Shown one piece after another: positions 4,931-5,120 of a DNA stretch of 5,120 nt. The number at the start of each line of letters is the position of its first letter. Positions within the stretch are counted from its first letter, which is position 1. A program made the translations under genes and the position numbers. Origin of the DNA: an uncultured bacterium (lineage in GTDB: Bacteria; Actinomycetota; Coriobacteriia; Coriobacteriales; Coriobacteriaceae); contig CAJMPE010000137.1 in the NCBI GenBank assembly GCA_905215275.1, positions 1 through 5,120 of the forward strand, given 5' to 3'. The notes beneath the pieces were generated by a model. The model made no database searches. It was not told the origin of the DNA and saw only the letters and a program-made list of their open reading frames with translations.

Positions 4931-5120
4931 GGAATGGGTGCTAACCCTTAGCTGGGGTTCCAAAAGGATAGACACCAAGGTTTGCCCGTAGGCCACTAAA
5001 CCTTGTTCCCACGCCGTGCGTGGATTAGATGAGTACTATCCTCTTGGGACTCCAGTTTCCTTTTATTTGATAGTCTGGCACAGACCAGAGACCGGCGACC
5101 GCTTCGAAAAGAGAAACGGC
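4931..5120 (+). ncRNA. structured RNA resembling HEARO / IscB omega RNA (right end may be cut)
   Basis: No protein gene fits here, but the RNA fold is extensive. A long stem joins 4950-4971 with 5036-5057 (22 positions, three G-U, one mismatch at 4964/5043). Inside it are a stem 4976-4983 / 4998-5005 (CAAGGTTT / AAACCTTG) capped by GCC-CGTA-GGC (4984-4993), and a hairpin 5009-5014 / 5018-5023 (CCACGC / GCGTGG). Upstream is GGGTGCTAACCC (4936-4947). Downstream are GTCTG-GCA-CAGAC (5073-5085) and a weaker fold at 5099-5119. The G-U pairs favour the plus strand. The GTAGGCC-ACTAAACCTTGTT stretch and the overall multi-hairpin layout resemble, from memory, the HEARO motif (omega RNA) that precedes IscB nuclease genes of mobile elements. 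The nuclease gene would lie beyond 5120. That a structured RNA is present is well supported; the family name is less sure. Confidence 0.58.

Noticed and set aside
4803..4991. Small open frame overlapping the end of the membrane-protein gene and the structured RNA
   Set aside because: It is out of frame with the real gene, has no ribosome site, and its second half is the structured RNA.
4931..5120. Group I or group II intron, tRNA, RNase P or tmRNA
   Set aside because: I see no GUGYG start, domain V, conserved intron core, tRNA cloverleaf or other diagnostic motif of these RNAs; the layout fits HEARO better.

Overview
The window reads as a fragment of a GC-rich (about 60%) gut actinobacterial chromosome. 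A member of the Coriobacteriia such as Collinsella is my best guess, from base composition, gene style and GGGGACAGGT / GTTGCGGTGAAATA palindromic repeats that I recall from that group. This assignment is an inference, not a sequence match.

Layout. (1) 2-463, plus strand: the C-terminal end of an amidohydrolase-family enzyme, closed by a strong hairpin terminator (514-552) shared with the convergent next gene. (2) 571-1044, minus strand: a small membrane-anchored zinc-ribbon protein of unknown function. (3) 1159-4137, minus strand: a copper-efflux cluster read copA -> copZ -> csoR, encoding a Cu(I) P1B-type ATPase with all its signature motifs, a one-domain copper chaperone, and a CsoR-family repressor with the Cys-His-Cys metal ligand set. 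Three palindromic elements, each 67 bp, occupy the gaps: one right after the csoR stop, one between copZ and csoR, and one over the copA stop. The last two belong to one sequence family. (4) 4138-4404: a divergent control region. It holds a near-consensus promoter for copA, a GC-rich dyad in the copA leader that could be the CsoR operator, a promoter pointing right, and a very strong terminator hairpin between that promoter and the next gene. (5) 4405-4911, plus strand: a four-helix membrane protein resembling DUF2798, with a Met-Cys-Pro-Cys-Met sequence in its third helix. (6) 4912-5120: no gene, but a highly structured segment. A 22-position long-range stem encloses two hairpins and more hairpins follow, resembling a HEARO / omega RNA, the guide-RNA type found upstream of IscB nucleases. 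The window ends before any nuclease gene can be seen.

How it works together. CsoR is expected to repress the cluster until Cu(I) binds it. CopZ would carry Cu(I) to the metal-binding domain of CopA, which exports it across the membrane. The divergent membrane protein may belong to the same response through the shared control region, but its role is unknown. The right end may be the left part of an IscB-type mobile element inserted just behind it.
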